Source of the DNA: Vibrio sp. NTOU-M3
GTDB taxonomy: Bacteria > Pseudomonadota > Gammaproteobacteria > Enterobacterales > Vibrionaceae
Length of the DNA: 64,000 nt
NCBI RefSeq assembly: GCF_040869035.1
Contig: NZ_CP162100.1
Coordinates: 1,426,001 to 1,490,000, forward strand
Reading direction: 5' to 3'
Part shown: positions 1-9,214 of the stretch, one piece after another
How the letters are laid out: each line of letters begins with the position of its first letter
Numbering within the stretch: position 1 is the stretch's first letter
Notes under the pieces: model-generated
What the model saw: only the letters and a program-made list of their open reading frames with translations
What the model was told of the DNA's origin: nothing
Database searches by the model: none
Program-made: the position numbers and the translations under genes

Positions 1-103
1 AGGGGAAGGCACAGGGGCCGTTTTAGCATTGCCATTAGTTCTGGCAGCAGCGGAGTTTTACTCGACCATGGCAAGCTTCGATGATGCTGGAGTTACGGTT
101 TAA
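1..103 (+). CDS. cobT: CobT C-terminus (nicotinate-nucleotide--dimethylbenzimidazole phosphoribosyltransferase), partial
   Basis: Only the last 33 residues lie in the window, read from base 2 and ending in TAA at 101-103. The peptide begins [17 protein letters not shown], which matches the conserved glycine-rich C-terminal segment of CobT, the enzyme that makes alpha-ribazole phosphate from dimethylbenzimidazole and nicotinate mononucleotide in lower-ligand activation of cobalamin. Its stop codon overlaps the cobS start (TAATG), so the two are translationally coupled. The identification rests on a short tail plus context. Confidence 0.85.
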   Translation, partial: GEGTGAVLALPLVLAAAEFYSTMASFDDAGVTV

Positions 104-876
104 TGCAAAGCAAAGTGCGTTATCAGTTGGATCTTTTCTTCCTTGCTCTGGGGTTTTTCTCACGTTTACCGATCCCTAAGCGTACCCCTTACAGCGAAGA
201 GCGAATGAACCAAGCCGGACGATACTTCGCGTTGGTTGGTGTCATACTTGGTTTGATTTGCGCGCTATGCTATGCCGTGCTGGCAATGATATTGCCGGAC
301 AATGCGGCCATTGTTCTAACAATGATCATCAGCTTGCTATTAACCGGTGCCTTTCATGAAGATGGACTGACGGATATGGCAGACGGCATTGGTGGTGGGA
401 TGACGCTAGAACGCCGTTTGACCATTATGAAAGACAGTCGTATTGGTACTTACGGTGCTGCAGCGTTGGTGATGGCGCTGTTGACCAAGTTCATCTTGCT
501 GAGTGAGCTTGCCAAAATAACAGACCTATTTGTTATCTGGATAGTGGCTTACACCATAAGCAGGGCCGTTGCAGCGACCTTAATTTTTGATATGCCATAC
601 GTGAGTGACAGTGAAACCAGTAAAAGCAAACCACTCGCAAGCCGACAAAGCTCTCTTGAGCTGACGGTCTTGGTTATAACGGGTGTACTCGTTAGCTTAT
701 TGCTGCCACTTTCTATTGTATTCGCCTTGTTATTGACTGGTATCGTGTTCCGTTACTTACTTAAAGTATGGCTACTGCGTCGCATTGGTGGTTTTACAGG
801 TGATTGTCTGGGCGGGGCTCAACAAATCATGGAGTTGTTATGTTATGTCGTGATATTGGCGTTAGTAGCGAGGTAG
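103..876 (+). CDS. cobS: Adenosylcobinamide-GDP ribazoletransferase (cobalamin synthase)
   Basis: This 257-residue integral membrane enzyme joins adenosylcobinamide-GDP to alpha-ribazole, the final step of cobalamin nucleotide-loop assembly at the inner membrane. The signature acidic segment GAFHEDGLTDMADGIGGG (about residues 82-99, with H85, E86, D87, D91, D94) and the following MKDSRIGTYG are typical of CobS. Hydrophobic helices fill residues 42-82, 120-160 and 187-215. The length is normal for the family. The gene overlaps cobT by one base and is followed 4 bases later by cobU, so it belongs to one cobT-S-U-C operon. Confidence 0.95.
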   Translation: MQSKVRYQLDLFFLALGFFSRLPIPKRTPYSEERMNQAGRYFALVGVILGLICALCYAVLAMILPDNAAIVLTMIISLLLTGAFHEDGLTDMADGIGGGMTLERRLTIMKDSRIGTYGAAALVMALLTKFILLSELAKITDLFVIWIVAYTISRAVAATLIFDMPYVSDSETSKSKPLASRQSSLELTVLVITGVLVSLLLPLSIVFALLLTGIVFRYLLKVWLLRRIGGFTGDCLGGAQQIMELLCYVVILALVAR

Positions 877-880
877 TGAT

Positions 881-1414
881 ATGTCTATCCATCTAGTGTT
901 GGGAGGCGCACGTTCAGGTAAATCCAGTTTTGCTGAATCCTTGGTGGTGAAAAGCGCAACTCAAAACTCGAAAGCCCGGCACTATGTTGCAACCGCGCAG
1001 CCGATGGACGATGAAATGCGCCGTCGTATTGCTCATCATCAATTCTCTCGAGATGATCAATGGCAGGAGCATGAATGTCCGCTTGAACTACCGCCTTTAC
1101 TTACCCAATTTACTGAACATGACCTAGTTTTGGTTGATTGTTTAACGTTGTGGCTCAACAACGTGATTTACCATCGCCAAGATGAGCAAGATATTGAACA
1201 AGCAGTGAAAGCGTTAACCAATGCTCTGAACGCGTGCCATGCAGATGTGGTGTTGGTGTCTAATGAAGTTGGGCTCGGTGTGATCCCCATGGGAGAAGAA
1301 ACGCGTTTATTTGTCGATAATGCAGGTTGGATGAACCAAGCCATTGCAAAAATCGCTGATGATGTCACCTTCGTTGCAGCCGGATTGCCATTGGCATTAA
1401 AGGGATCACTATGA
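881..1414 (+). CDS. cobU: Bifunctional adenosylcobinamide kinase / adenosylcobinamide-phosphate guanylyltransferase
   Basis: The 177-residue protein phosphorylates adenosylcobinamide and then transfers GMP to give adenosylcobinamide-GDP, the substrate of CobS. A P-loop GGARSGKS sits at residues 8-15. The segment RRIAHHQ around residues 48-54 carries the family histidine that is guanylylated. A Walker B-like LVLVDCLTLWLNN lies at about 82-94. It is cytosolic, and its stop overlaps the next gene by four bases (ATGA), indicating coupled translation with cobC. Confidence 0.95.
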   Translation: MSIHLVLGGARSGKSSFAESLVVKSATQNSKARHYVATAQPMDDEMRRRIAHHQFSRDDQWQEHECPLELPPLLTQFTEHDLVLVDCLTLWLNNVIYHRQDEQDIEQAVKALTNALNACHADVVLVSNEVGLGVIPMGEETRLFVDNAGWMNQAIAKIADDVTFVAAGLPLALKGSL

Positions 1415-2019
1415 GCGATATTGTTAACATCTATTTGCTACGGCATGCCAAGGTCGATAGTCCACCAGCGTTAAATGGCCGAAGTGATGTTCCCGTCGTT
1501 TTCGAGACGCAGCGTAAATTGTGTGATTTGCTTGAGCATGAGATCCGTGTGAGTAAAGTGATCACATCTCCTTTAAGCCGGTGTGCCGAATTAGCAACCT
1601 TGTACAGCCAAGCCGTTAATGCAGAGCTGGAGATTGTCTCTTGTTTTCAGGAGATGGATTTTGGTTCTTTTGATGGCAAACCGTTTGATGAACTGCAATC
1701 TGAGTGGTCGCAGTTGGAGGTTTTTTGGCAAAATCCAGCTGAGAATACCTTACCAAACGCCGAATCATTACAACATTTTTATACCAGAGTGAGTACCGCT
1801 TGGATGGAAAGAGTGGGTACTTTCGAGGAAGATACATTGGTGGTGTGCCATGGTGGTACTATCCGAATGATTCTAGCTTCAGTCTTACAGCTCGACTGGA
1901 AGAATCCTCAGCTGTATTCTTCATTACAAATTGGGTATCAGTCTCTTACCCATCTTCAAGTCATTCAATGTGACAAGCCATATCAGCGGGTGATTACCGT
2001 TGGTAGGCCAATCGAATAA
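1411..2019 (+). CDS. cobC: Histidine phosphatase, probable alpha-ribazole phosphatase
   Basis: This 202-residue member of the phosphoglycerate mutase-like family probably removes the phosphate from alpha-ribazole 5'-phosphate or from cobalamin phosphate. The phosphohistidine motif near the N-terminus reads LLRHAKVD, so the usual RHG is RHA here. R24 lies in NGRSDVP, and the second catalytic histidine is in VVCHGGTIRMIL. The substrate is inferred from the position directly after cobU (4-base overlap) within a cobalamin operon. A generic histidine phosphatase is the only real alternative. Confidence 0.88.
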   Translation: MSDIVNIYLLRHAKVDSPPALNGRSDVPVVFETQRKLCDLLEHEIRVSKVITSPLSRCAELATLYSQAVNAELEIVSCFQEMDFGSFDGKPFDELQSEWSQLEVFWQNPAENTLPNAESLQHFYTRVSTAWMERVGTFEEDTLVVCHGGTIRMILASVLQLDWKNPQLYSSLQIGYQSLTHLQVIQCDKPYQRVITVGRPIE

Positions 2020-2028
2020 GGACGAATC

Positions 2029-3819
2029 ATGACTGCGCCAAGTTGGAATTTAACTGTTGCTTACAACGACCTGTGTGATGAAAAAATCGAACAAGACATA
2101 GCGTTGATCAAACAGTGCATTCAATTACTCAACCAACAAGTCGGCAATAGGCGTGCTGTTGGTGTTATTCAAAATGCGATCCTCACCAGGGAAGCGGCTG
2201 GCAAGCTGCTTTCAACCATTAATACATTTGCGAATTGTCATGCCTCCGTTGATGCAACCGCACAAGATGCAAAAGCATTGATAGGACGCGTTGCAAAACT
2301 CTCTTCGGAACTGAATCAGTCATTCTCGCCGTTTGAAGACGTGCTATCACATGCAGAAGATGATGTGATCGAAGAAATTCTTAACCATGATAGTGGTGAT
2401 GTCTCGGGACAAGCTTTTCAGATCGAATGTTTGCGTCAACAAGCAGAAACACAACTGACTGTTGCTGAAGAACAGTTGCTATCAGCAATGCAGGTTGATG
2501 GACGCGATGCGTGGGGACGGATGTACGACAACTTAACCGGTGTATTGCAAGTCAACGTAGAACAGCAAGATGGCACTGTTGAGAGCGTTGGTTTTTCACA
2601 AGCGGCTAGCGTGCTTTATGGGACTGAATTTTCCCAACAAGAGCCGACATGGCGTGGTATTCAAAAAGCCATGGCAACACATGAACAAACATTTGCTTCA
2701 GTGCTGAACGCTCTTGCAGGTTGGCGTTTAACAGAATACCAAAAACGTTCTTCAAAGAAAAAAGTTCACTTCTTAGACCCAAGTTTGCACGAAAGCCGGA
2801 TAGAAGCAGCGACGCTTGATGCGATGATTCGTACGACCAAGGAAAATCGCCATGTTGGGCAGAAAGCGGGTCAACTCATGGCAAAAGTGCACGGGCTAGA
2901 TGAAATGAAACCGTGGAATCACTTAGCGGGTATGCCGTCTGCTGGCAAAGAAGCGAAGGTGTACGATTTTGATGAAGCAATTGCGCTTATCAAAGCCGCT
3001 TTTGCAGAAGTAAGCCAAGACATGGCGGATTTTGTTGATGTGATGATTGAAAAAGGTTGGATTGATGCTGCTCCAACGCCAAATCGACGCTTGGGAGCCT
3101 ATTGTACCAAGTTTGCCGCGACTCGTTCTCCATTAGTCTTTATGACATGGGGGGGGAGCCGTTCCGACTTGCTCACTTTAGCACACGAACTCGGTCATGC
3201 ATTCCACAACTGGGTGATGCGTGATATGCCAATATGCCAAACACGCTATCCGATGACGTTGGCAGAAACTGCTTCTATTTTCGCTGAAAATGTTGTGCGT
3301 GATCACATGCTTAATCAAGCGAAGAGTAAAGAGGAAAAGCTGGAGATGCTATGGGAAGAACTTTCTTCTTGTTATGCGTTGATGGTGAACATTCCGGTTC
3401 GATTCGAGTTTGAAAAGGCTTTTTATGAACAAAGGGAGCAGGGGGATTTGGATGCCTCACAGCTTTGTCAATTGATGAGCAACACATGGAAAGCGTGGTA
3501 TGGCGAGTCTATGTCTCAACCCGACTCTTATTTCTGGGCGAGTAAGTTACATTTCAGTATTTCTGAAGTGAGCTTTTACAACTATCCCTATCTCTTTGGG
3601 TATCTATTTAGCATTGGTGTTTATAGCCAAAGAGCAGAGAAAGCAGAACGTTTTTACGCCGATTATGTGGATTTATTGCGTGATACTGGCTCAATGATGG
3701 CTGAAGATGTGGTGAAAAAACACCTAGGAATGGATCTTTCCGGCAGTGAGTTTTGGCAGCAAAGTATTGATACCGTCAAAGCAAAAATTGATGAGTTTGA
3801 AGCATTACTAGATCAATGA
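2029..3819 (+). CDS. M3 family oligoendopeptidase (PepF-like)
   Basis: This 596-residue zinc metallopeptidase of the M3 family probably cleaves short cytosolic peptides. The zinc site HELGH is at residues 386-390 and the third ligand is probably E413 in TLAETASIFAE. The N-terminal half is the helical lobe expected for PepF. There is no signal peptide. It starts 9 bases after cobC with a GGACGA-like ribosome site, so it appears to be the last gene of the cobalamin operon, and a perfect 9-bp hairpin terminator follows. No functional link with cobalamin is evident; the association may be only co-transcription. Confidence 0.9.
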   Translation: MTAPSWNLTVAYNDLCDEKIEQDIALIKQCIQLLNQQVGNRRAVGVIQNAILTREAAGKLLSTINTFANCHASVDATAQDAKALIGRVAKLSSELNQSFSPFEDVLSHAEDDVIEEILNHDSGDVSGQAFQIECLRQQAETQLTVAEEQLLSAMQVDGRDAWGRMYDNLTGVLQVNVEQQDGTVESVGFSQAASVLYGTEFSQQEPTWRGIQKAMATHEQTFASVLNALAGWRLTEYQKRSSKKKVHFLDPSLHESRIEAATLDAMIRTTKENRHVGQKAGQLMAKVHGLDEMKPWNHLAGMPSAGKEAKVYDFDEAIALIKAAFAEVSQDMADFVDVMIEKGWIDAAPTPNRRLGAYCTKFAATRSPLVFMTWGGSRSDLLTLAHELGHAFHNWVMRDMPICQTRYPMTLAETASIFAENVVRDHMLNQAKSKEEKLEMLWEELSSCYALMVNIPVRFEFEKAFYEQREQGDLDASQLCQLMSNTWKAWYGESMSQPDSYFWASKLHFSISEVSFYNYPYLFGYLFSIGVYSQRAEKAERFYADYVDLLRDTGSMMAEDVVKKHLGMDLSGSEFWQQSIDTVKAKIDEFEALLDQ

Positions 3820-3853
3820 TAATTCAGATAAATTTGTGATATTCTTGCAAATA

Positions 3854-3880
3854 AAGCCGAGCTGTTGCTCGGCTTGTCTG
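3854..3880 (+). terminator. Terminator after the cob-pepF operon
   Basis: A perfect 9-bp stem (AAGCCGAGC at 3854-3862 with GCTCGGCTT at 3867-3875) and a four-base TGTT loop are followed by a short T-rich stretch, 35 bases after the pepF stop. Confidence 0.75.
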
Positions 3881-4047
3881 TGTCAGTGATTTCGGCTTAG
3901 TGAAGTCGGTTTACATAATGAGATTCACTGATTCATTTTTTATAATTACGATGAAGCACACGATTTCTATCAATAAGTGAGATCGTAGCAACAAAAATTG
4001 TCTGTACAATTCATTAACATACCTGCTGTGCAATAAAGGAGTAGCGC

Positions 4048-5076
4048 ATGACGAAGTCCCTCTTTCGCCAATCTTTTCTGTTAGACAGCCTGGATCTTCA
4101 ACAAGAGATGCCAGCAGGTGAGCTCACTGTCGCAGCGGGCACCACCTTCAAACTGCATCAAAGAGGTGTGTTGGAGGTGATTCCAGCCAATCTAACCTCT
4201 GAATCGAAAAACATCATATTTTCCTGCGGTATCCACGGTGATGAAACCGCCCCTATGGAGCTGGTTGATAAAATCATCGAAGATATCCAAACGGGTTTCC
4301 AATCTATTAAGCATCGTTGTTTGTTTATCATCGCTCATCCAGAGGCGACAAATGCTCACACTCGATTTATAGAGCAGAATCTGAATCGACTGTTTGATGA
4401 GAAACCTCAATCGCCTTCAAAAGAGCTTGAGATCGCTGTTAATCTGAAGTCTTTGGTCTCTCAGTTTTATGAAGGAACAGAAGAATCAACACGCTGGCAT
4501 CTGGATCTTCATTGCGCGATTCGTTTGTCAAAGCACTATTCCTTTGTGGTAAGCCCTAAGTCTCGCCATCCTGTTCGTTCAAAAGCTCTGATGGAGTTTA
4601 TTGAAAGTAGCCATATTGAAGCGGTTCTATTTTCTAATGCACCATCCAGTACCTTTAGCTGGTATAGCGCGGAGAACTTTGCAGCACAAGCACTGACGGT
4701 TGAGTTGGGGCGGGTTGCTCGCATTGGCGAAAATGAACTGGAGAAATTAGTCGCATGTGATTTGGCCATGCGAGATTTGATTTCTGATTCGAAAGCAGAA
4801 CATTTACCACGTAAACCCGTGACCTACCGTGTGAGCCGTACCATTGTTCGTGTTCACGACGATTTTGATTTCCTTTTTGATGATGAAGTTGAAAACTTTA
4901 CGGCATTTAAGCATGGTGAAGTTTTTGGTCATGATGGCGACAAACCACTGATGGCAAAAAATGAAGGCGAGGCTATTGTGTTTCCTAATCGCCGTGTGAC
5001 CATTGGCCAACGCGCGGCGTTAATGGTTTGTCCGGTGAAGATTCGCTACGAGGACGATCAAGTCGTTTACGATTGA
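4048..5076 (+). CDS. astE: Succinylglutamate desuccinylase
   Basis: The 342-residue protein is AstE, the zinc hydrolase that releases glutamate and succinate from N-succinylglutamate in the last step of the arginine succinyltransferase pathway. The zinc ligands are visible as H63 and E66 in CGIHGDETAP and H155 in HLDLHCAIR. E218 in LTVELGR is the likely general base. A clear AAAGGAG ribosome site precedes the ATG. It stands alone between two terminators; the other ast genes are not in this window. Confidence 0.93.
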   Translation: MTKSLFRQSFLLDSLDLQQEMPAGELTVAAGTTFKLHQRGVLEVIPANLTSESKNIIFSCGIHGDETAPMELVDKIIEDIQTGFQSIKHRCLFIIAHPEATNAHTRFIEQNLNRLFDEKPQSPSKELEIAVNLKSLVSQFYEGTEESTRWHLDLHCAIRLSKHYSFVVSPKSRHPVRSKALMEFIESSHIEAVLFSNAPSSTFSWYSAENFAAQALTVELGRVARIGENELEKLVACDLAMRDLISDSKAEHLPRKPVTYRVSRTIVRVHDDFDFLFDDEVENFTAFKHGEVFGHDGDKPLMAKNEGEAIVFPNRRVTIGQRAALMVCPVKIRYEDDQVVYD

Positions 5077-5092
5077 TATCTCATACTATGTT

Positions 5093-5136
5093 ATGGCTTA
5101 ACCTGCATGAACATTATTTCATTTAGGTTAAGCCAT
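5093..5136 (+). terminator. Terminator between astE and btuCD
   Basis: A 12-bp stem (ATGGCTTAACCT at 5093-5104 with AGGTTAAGCCAT at 5125-5136) encloses a nested ATGAA/TTCAT stem, 17 bases after the astE stop. It separates astE from btuC. Confidence 0.7.
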
Positions 5137-5203
5137 TATTTTATCCGTTCATTTCTCAAGTCTGTGTTACGCTTGAGCTATTCAGTTTTACCATTCTTTG
5201 GCT

Positions 5204-6199
5204 ATGGAATTTTCTCAACTTTTGGCAAGAAAGCATCAACGTTGGATGCGTTTTGCCATGTTTATGTCTGCAACTCTCATTCTATTTTGCCTCATTTATT
5301 TGATGGTTGGAGATGTGTTTGTTTCTCTGTTTTCATCCATGACTGATCTTGAACAACAGCTAATTGGACAGTTGCGTTTGCCACGATTACTTGCAGCGAT
5401 TGCGATTGGTGCGTCATTGGCGTTGTCAGGCGCCGTATTGCAGGTATTACTGGGAAACGTGTTGGCGGAGCCGGGCGTATTAGGCATTTCAGGAGGGGCT
5501 AGCGTCTTTATGGTGTTGGTACTTTTCTTTATTCCAACATTGGCGACACCGGTCGGTTTTATGTTGGCGTCGGTCTTTGGCGCATTGTTGTTTACTTTGT
5601 TATTGGTCTCAATGGCAAAAATGATGCGTTTGAGTACCACACGCTTGCTATTAGTTGGGGTGGCGCTCGGCATTCTTACTGGCGCAGTCGTCACTTGGGC
5701 GTTTTATTTCAGTGATGAACTCAGTTTAAGGCAGTTAATGTATTGGCTGATGGGGGGAATTGGAGGAGCCAGTTGGTACCAACATTGGTTGACACTCATC
5801 ATCCTGCCATTCTTTATTTGGCTCTGCCTGCAAGGACAAGTACTCGATAAGTTGATGATGGGTGAACTGCACGCTCAGCAGTTGGGTATAAATATTGATG
5901 CCATTCGTTGGAAGTTGATTCTGGCCGTTTCTGTTCTAGTCGGTGGTTCGGTCGCGATAGGTGGAGTTATTGGGTTTGTTGGTTTAGTTGTTCCTCATTT
6001 ATTGCGTTTAGCTTTAGGGACAGAAAACAAATACCTTTTGCCAATGTCTGCGTTAGCTGGGGCGACCTTGGTTGTGTTTGCCGATATTGTTGCCCGTACA
6101 GCATTGAATTCTGCTGAATTGCCGCTAGGAGTGGTAACGACTTCAATTGGTGCTCCTATTTTTATTTGGATGTTAATTAAAAATCATGATACGCGTTAA
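5204..6199 (+). CDS. btuC: Vitamin B12 ABC transporter permease
   Basis: This FecCD-family permease of about 331 residues has roughly ten hydrophobic helices. It forms the inner-membrane channel for cobalamin import together with BtuD and the periplasmic BtuF. Family motifs include the N-terminal [20 protein letters not shown] and [17 protein letters not shown] near the C-terminus, where the ATPase-coupling region lies. The first ATG is at 5204; a longer form would need a TTG at 5198. It overlaps btuD by 14 bases. Siderophore permeases are similar, but pairing with a short BtuD-like ATPase favours cobalamin. Confidence 0.85.
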   Translation: MEFSQLLARKHQRWMRFAMFMSATLILFCLIYLMVGDVFVSLFSSMTDLEQQLIGQLRLPRLLAAIAIGASLALSGAVLQVLLGNVLAEPGVLGISGGASVFMVLVLFFIPTLATPVGFMLASVFGALLFTLLLVSMAKMMRLSTTRLLLVGVALGILTGAVVTWAFYFSDELSLRQLMYWLMGGIGGASWYQHWLTLIILPFFIWLCLQGQVLDKLMMGELHAQQLGINIDAIRWKLILAVSVLVGGSVAIGGVIGFVGLVVPHLLRLALGTENKYLLPMSALAGATLVVFADIVARTALNSAELPLGVVTTSIGAPIFIWMLIKNHDTR

Positions 6200-6941
6200 T
6201 AGCCTGTCCGTTGGCTCTCGTTTACTGCCGCTCTCCTTTGACGTGCAAGCTGGAGAAGTTCTGCATGTGATTGGTCCGAATGGCAGCGGGAAAAGTACAC
6301 TATTGAGTGCGCTATGTGGCTTACTCGACCACAAAGGTTCGGCGAGCATTGATGGTTGTGAAGTGGGGCAAGCGTCTGTTGAGCAACTGGCTCAAGTTCG
6401 TGCGTTTCTTAGTCAATCGGGTAGGCCAGCTTTCAATCTCGATGTTGTGCAATACCTATCGCTGTCTATTCCAGCTCATTGTGATATTGAAGAACAAAAG
6501 GTCAAGCAAGCCGTTCTAGAGTTAACCTCGTTATTGGAGTTGCAAGATAAACTGCATCGTTCAATTCATTATTTATCGGGTGGTGAATGGCAACGTGTCC
6601 GCTTAGCCGCGATTTGTTTGCAAGTGTGGCCGACGCTTAATCCATATGCCAAATTATTAGTATTGGATGAGCCAGCAGCGCCATTAGATATAGGCCAAGA
6701 AGTCTTATTGTATAAGCTTATCCATCGTATTGCGGAGATGGGATTAAGTGTGGTGATGTCAAACCATGATTTAAATCGTACTTTGAAGTATGCGGACAAA
6801 GCGCTCCTATTGGACAAAGGAGTGTTGAAAGAAGTTGGTGTATGTGAAGATGTGTTAAATGAAGCGACACTAACCGAAGTGTTTAAAACGCCCGTCAGGC
6901 GCGTATTTGTAGATGGTGCTGCTGTGCTTCTTTTTGATTAA
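6186..6941 (+). CDS. btuD: Vitamin B12 ABC transporter ATP-binding protein
   Basis: The 251-residue ATPase powers BtuCDF. The Walker A motif GPNGSGKST is at residues 30-38, the signature is [12 protein letters not shown], and the Walker B motif is [12 protein letters not shown]. The compact length and the GEWQRVRLA signature resemble BtuD more than FepC or FhuC. It starts inside the btuC reading frame, so translation is coupled. A strong inverted repeat overlaps its stop codon. Confidence 0.87.
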   Translation: MIRVNSLSVGSRLLPLSFDVQAGEVLHVIGPNGSGKSTLLSALCGLLDHKGSASIDGCEVGQASVEQLAQVRAFLSQSGRPAFNLDVVQYLSLSIPAHCDIEEQKVKQAVLELTSLLELQDKLHRSIHYLSGGEWQRVRLAAICLQVWPTLNPYAKLLVLDEPAAPLDIGQEVLLYKLIHRIAEMGLSVVMSNHDLNRTLKYADKALLLDKGVLKEVGVCEDVLNEATLTEVFKTPVRRVFVDGAAVLLFD

Positions 6942-6970
6942 GCCAAGCACTGCTGTGCATTGGCTTAATC
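6936..6970. terminator. Inverted-repeat terminator at the end of btuD
   Basis: An 11-bp perfect stem (GATTAAGCCAA at 6936-6946 with TTGGCTTAATC at 6960-6970) encloses a nested GCAC/GTGC stem. It includes the btuD stop codon and lies between convergent genes. Confidence 0.65.
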
Positions 6971-7018
6971 TGGCCATTAATACGCCTGTTGATACATTCA
7001 AAAGTGAATAATTATTGC

Positions 7019-8227
7019 TTAGTAGTTAATGGAGTCGACCCACTTTATGGACTCTTTATAACAGGTCGCCGCATCACCAATGGTGAGTCCTAATTCACGC
7101 AAGCTCATCTCAGCCATGGTCCAGTTTGCTTCCTCCAATTGTTGTACCGTCTCCAGTAGTTTTCCGTAATTGTTTGTTTTGGTCACGATGGCATCTTTCA
7201 TTATTCTAGGTAATGCCAGTCGATCAATAACTACGTTAATTGGCGTATCTAAGATGGAGTCTGCTAGAGAAAATAACCCGACTAAAAAAGCCGTCGCACT
7301 AGCTAATTGATTTTTGGGTTGTTTGAGCGCCATGTGTTCACAGAATTTAGCTCGGATCAGGGCTAAGTTAGATAACTCCGTTGGTTTAGACGCACTACTA
7401 CGCGATAGAGCCACGCTCACGAACTTTAGAAGTTCATCTTTACCGAGGAACGAGATAGCCCCTTTAACTGAAGTAATGTTACCGCGCTTATTGAAGTAGC
7501 TTGAATTAACAAAAGAAAGCAGATTAATAATTAGAACCGCATCATTTTTAAATAGTTCTTCTATCTCATCTGTTTTGTAATTTTCTTCAGATAATATTGC
7601 AACTATATTCAGTAGGTTGGCAATTTTATTTGAAACCTTCTCTGACTTAATGACTTCAGGCTTTGCAAAGAAATATCCTTGAAATAAGTCAAACCCAAGC
7701 TCATGAAGTCGCAGATATTCTTTTTTAGTTTCCACCTTTTCTGCGACCAACAATAAATCTGGATAGCGCTCTTTGATTGATAGGGCTACGTTGATTCGTT
7801 TGACCGTGGCCTGCCTAATATCCACTTTTAACATAGCGATATGCGGAAGGAACTTTTGCCAGCTGTTATGAAAGCTAAAGTCATCCAATGCGACTCTATA
7901 ACCTTTCTCTTTGACATCAATAACAGTTTGCAAATTTGCTGAATTAGGCTCTACGGTTTCGACAACTTCTACAATGACATTATTTGAGTTTAAGCATTCA
8001 ATATTGGCGGTAGAGAGAGATTCATTGCAGAAGTTGATAAATGCATATTTTTCTTGCGCAATGAGGTTGAGGTAGTCTGAAGACACTACTTTGACGACAC
8101 TTTCGGTTGCAACTTGCGATGAAATGTCGGGGAATGAGTTTGAATTTCCGTCTCGAAACAATAATTCATAACCGTAAACATTACTGTCTCTATCAAAAAT
8201 TGGCTGTCTAGCTATGAAAATATCCAT
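7019..8227 (-). CDS. EAL-HDOD signalling protein with degenerate EAL motif
   Basis: The 402-residue protein has an N-terminal EAL-like domain (about 1-200) and a C-terminal HDOD domain (about 205-395), the layout of the YuxH/CdgJ-type regulators linked to c-di-GMP and motility. The catalytic EAL signature is replaced by YELLFRDG. Later elements persist: LKVDI, VALDDFSF, VAEKVET and FQGYFFAKP. HDOD hallmarks include LLSFVNSSYF and AISFLGKDEL. Loss of the EAL alanine and of surrounding residues suggests it binds rather than cleaves c-di-GMP; that is inference. It is monocistronic and convergent with btuD. Confidence 0.88.
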   Translation of the reverse strand: MDIFIARQPIFDRDSNVYGYELLFRDGNSNSFPDISSQVATESVVKVVSSDYLNLIAQEKYAFINFCNESLSTANIECLNSNNVIVEVVETVEPNSANLQTVIDVKEKGYRVALDDFSFHNSWQKFLPHIAMLKVDIRQATVKRINVALSIKERYPDLLLVAEKVETKKEYLRLHELGFDLFQGYFFAKPEVIKSEKVSNKIANLLNIVAILSEENYKTDEIEELFKNDAVLIINLLSFVNSSYFNKRGNITSVKGAISFLGKDELLKFVSVALSRSSASKPTELSNLALIRAKFCEHMALKQPKNQLASATAFLVGLFSLADSILDTPINVVIDRLALPRIMKDAIVTKTNNYGKLLETVQQLEEANWTMAEMSLRELGLTIGDAATCYKESIKWVDSINY

Positions 8228-8467
8228 ATATTAGATTCTTGAACCTTACTGTAACTAACACAAGCTTACTGAAAAAATCATTACAAATAACACCACATGT
8301 ATTTTAGTTCTGAGTGGCCCTTGTTAGGCCGTATTTTTAATAAAATACGTTATTCTGTGTTAGCACGATAGCGGAATTCTGATTTATATGGAAGGAGAGT
8401 ATTTGCATAGTTATACCCAAGACCATAAGCAATTCTAATACTCACGGCCTTGGATCGGGGGAGATGC

Positions 8468-9043
8468 TTATTGAGCGAGTTTTGCTAAATCAGCAGGACG
8501 ATAGTAAACCGACTTCAATACTTTTCCTTGGCGAATGGTTTTTGCTTCTGATACAAAATCTTCTGCACACTTCGCGATAATGTAATCGCCTTTTTGTATC
8601 GCCATTAGCTTAATACCTTGTTCTGCATAGTGAACTTCGGTGTCCGCATACTCTTTCTCATTACGACATACTTTGCTCATGTTGCTTGAATGGACTTCAT
8701 CCCAACATGGTAGGAAGTCGATGCCACGGTTTACGGCAACGTTAAGTAGCAAATCGATGAGATAGCTAATTGATTGATTATCTTCTACTTTACTGTGTCC
8801 GAGATGCACAAGACGGCCCATCAATACGTACACGCTATCGACAATAGCGTCAGCTTGTTCAGTCTTACAATCTGCTTCAGCAAGCTCTGTCAATTCTTCA
8901 ATAATCAAAGAAGTATGCAGAGTATCGGCTTTTTCGTCTAAGCTTTCAGGAGAAGCGACAGGTAAATCGAAAGTACTACGAAATTCAGTAATGTCGCGGT
9001 AAAGGTGGTCGAATGTTTCTTGAGTCAGTTTTGATAAATGCAT
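8468..9043 (-). CDS. MazG-like nucleoside triphosphate pyrophosphohydrolase family protein
   Basis: This 191-residue all-alpha NTP-pyrophosphatase-like protein belongs to the phosphoribosyl-ATP pyrophosphohydrolase-like group. The metal-binding pattern appears as E49, E50, E53 in IIEELTELAEAD and D65, D69 in EQADAIVDSVYVL. The substrate is unknown; members remove pyrophosphate from nucleotides or related compounds. The C-terminal half (about 100-191) is specific to this subgroup and has no motif I recognise. It is a single gene with its own upstream region. Confidence 0.78.
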   Translation of the reverse strand: MHLSKLTQETFDHLYRDITEFRSTFDLPVASPESLDEKADTLHTSLIIEELTELAEADCKTEQADAIVDSVYVLMGRLVHLGHSKVEDNQSISYLIDLLLNVAVNRGIDFLPCWDEVHSSNMSKVCRNEKEYADTEVHYAEQGIKLMAIQKGDYIIAKCAEDFVSEAKTIRQGKVLKSVYYRPADLAKLAQ

Positions 9044-9214
9044 GAGCTTAGTCCGCCTTTAATTAGTATCGCGCAATACTAACAAAGCATCGTTAGTGTC
9101 GCTATGTGAGAGTGAAAAAATGTTGGATAACGATAGGGATATCGTGCAGCAATAACAGGACGGCATGAATTGAGATGCCTGAGTTCAATCACAATGTGAA
9201 TCACTGGAAACAAT

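Noticed and set aside
5077..5203. Cobalamin riboswitch before btuC
   Set aside because: The gap is about 120 bases, mostly taken by a simple terminator hairpin; no B12-box-like sequence was seen.
5107..5346. 79-codon frame overlapping the btuC start
   Set aside because: It lies partly over the astE terminator and is out of frame with btuC, without a ribosome site.
8400..8460. Hairpin CCAAGACC...GGCCTTGG after the MazG-like gene
   Set aside because: The stem has a mismatch and a long loop with no U tract; too weak to call as a terminator.
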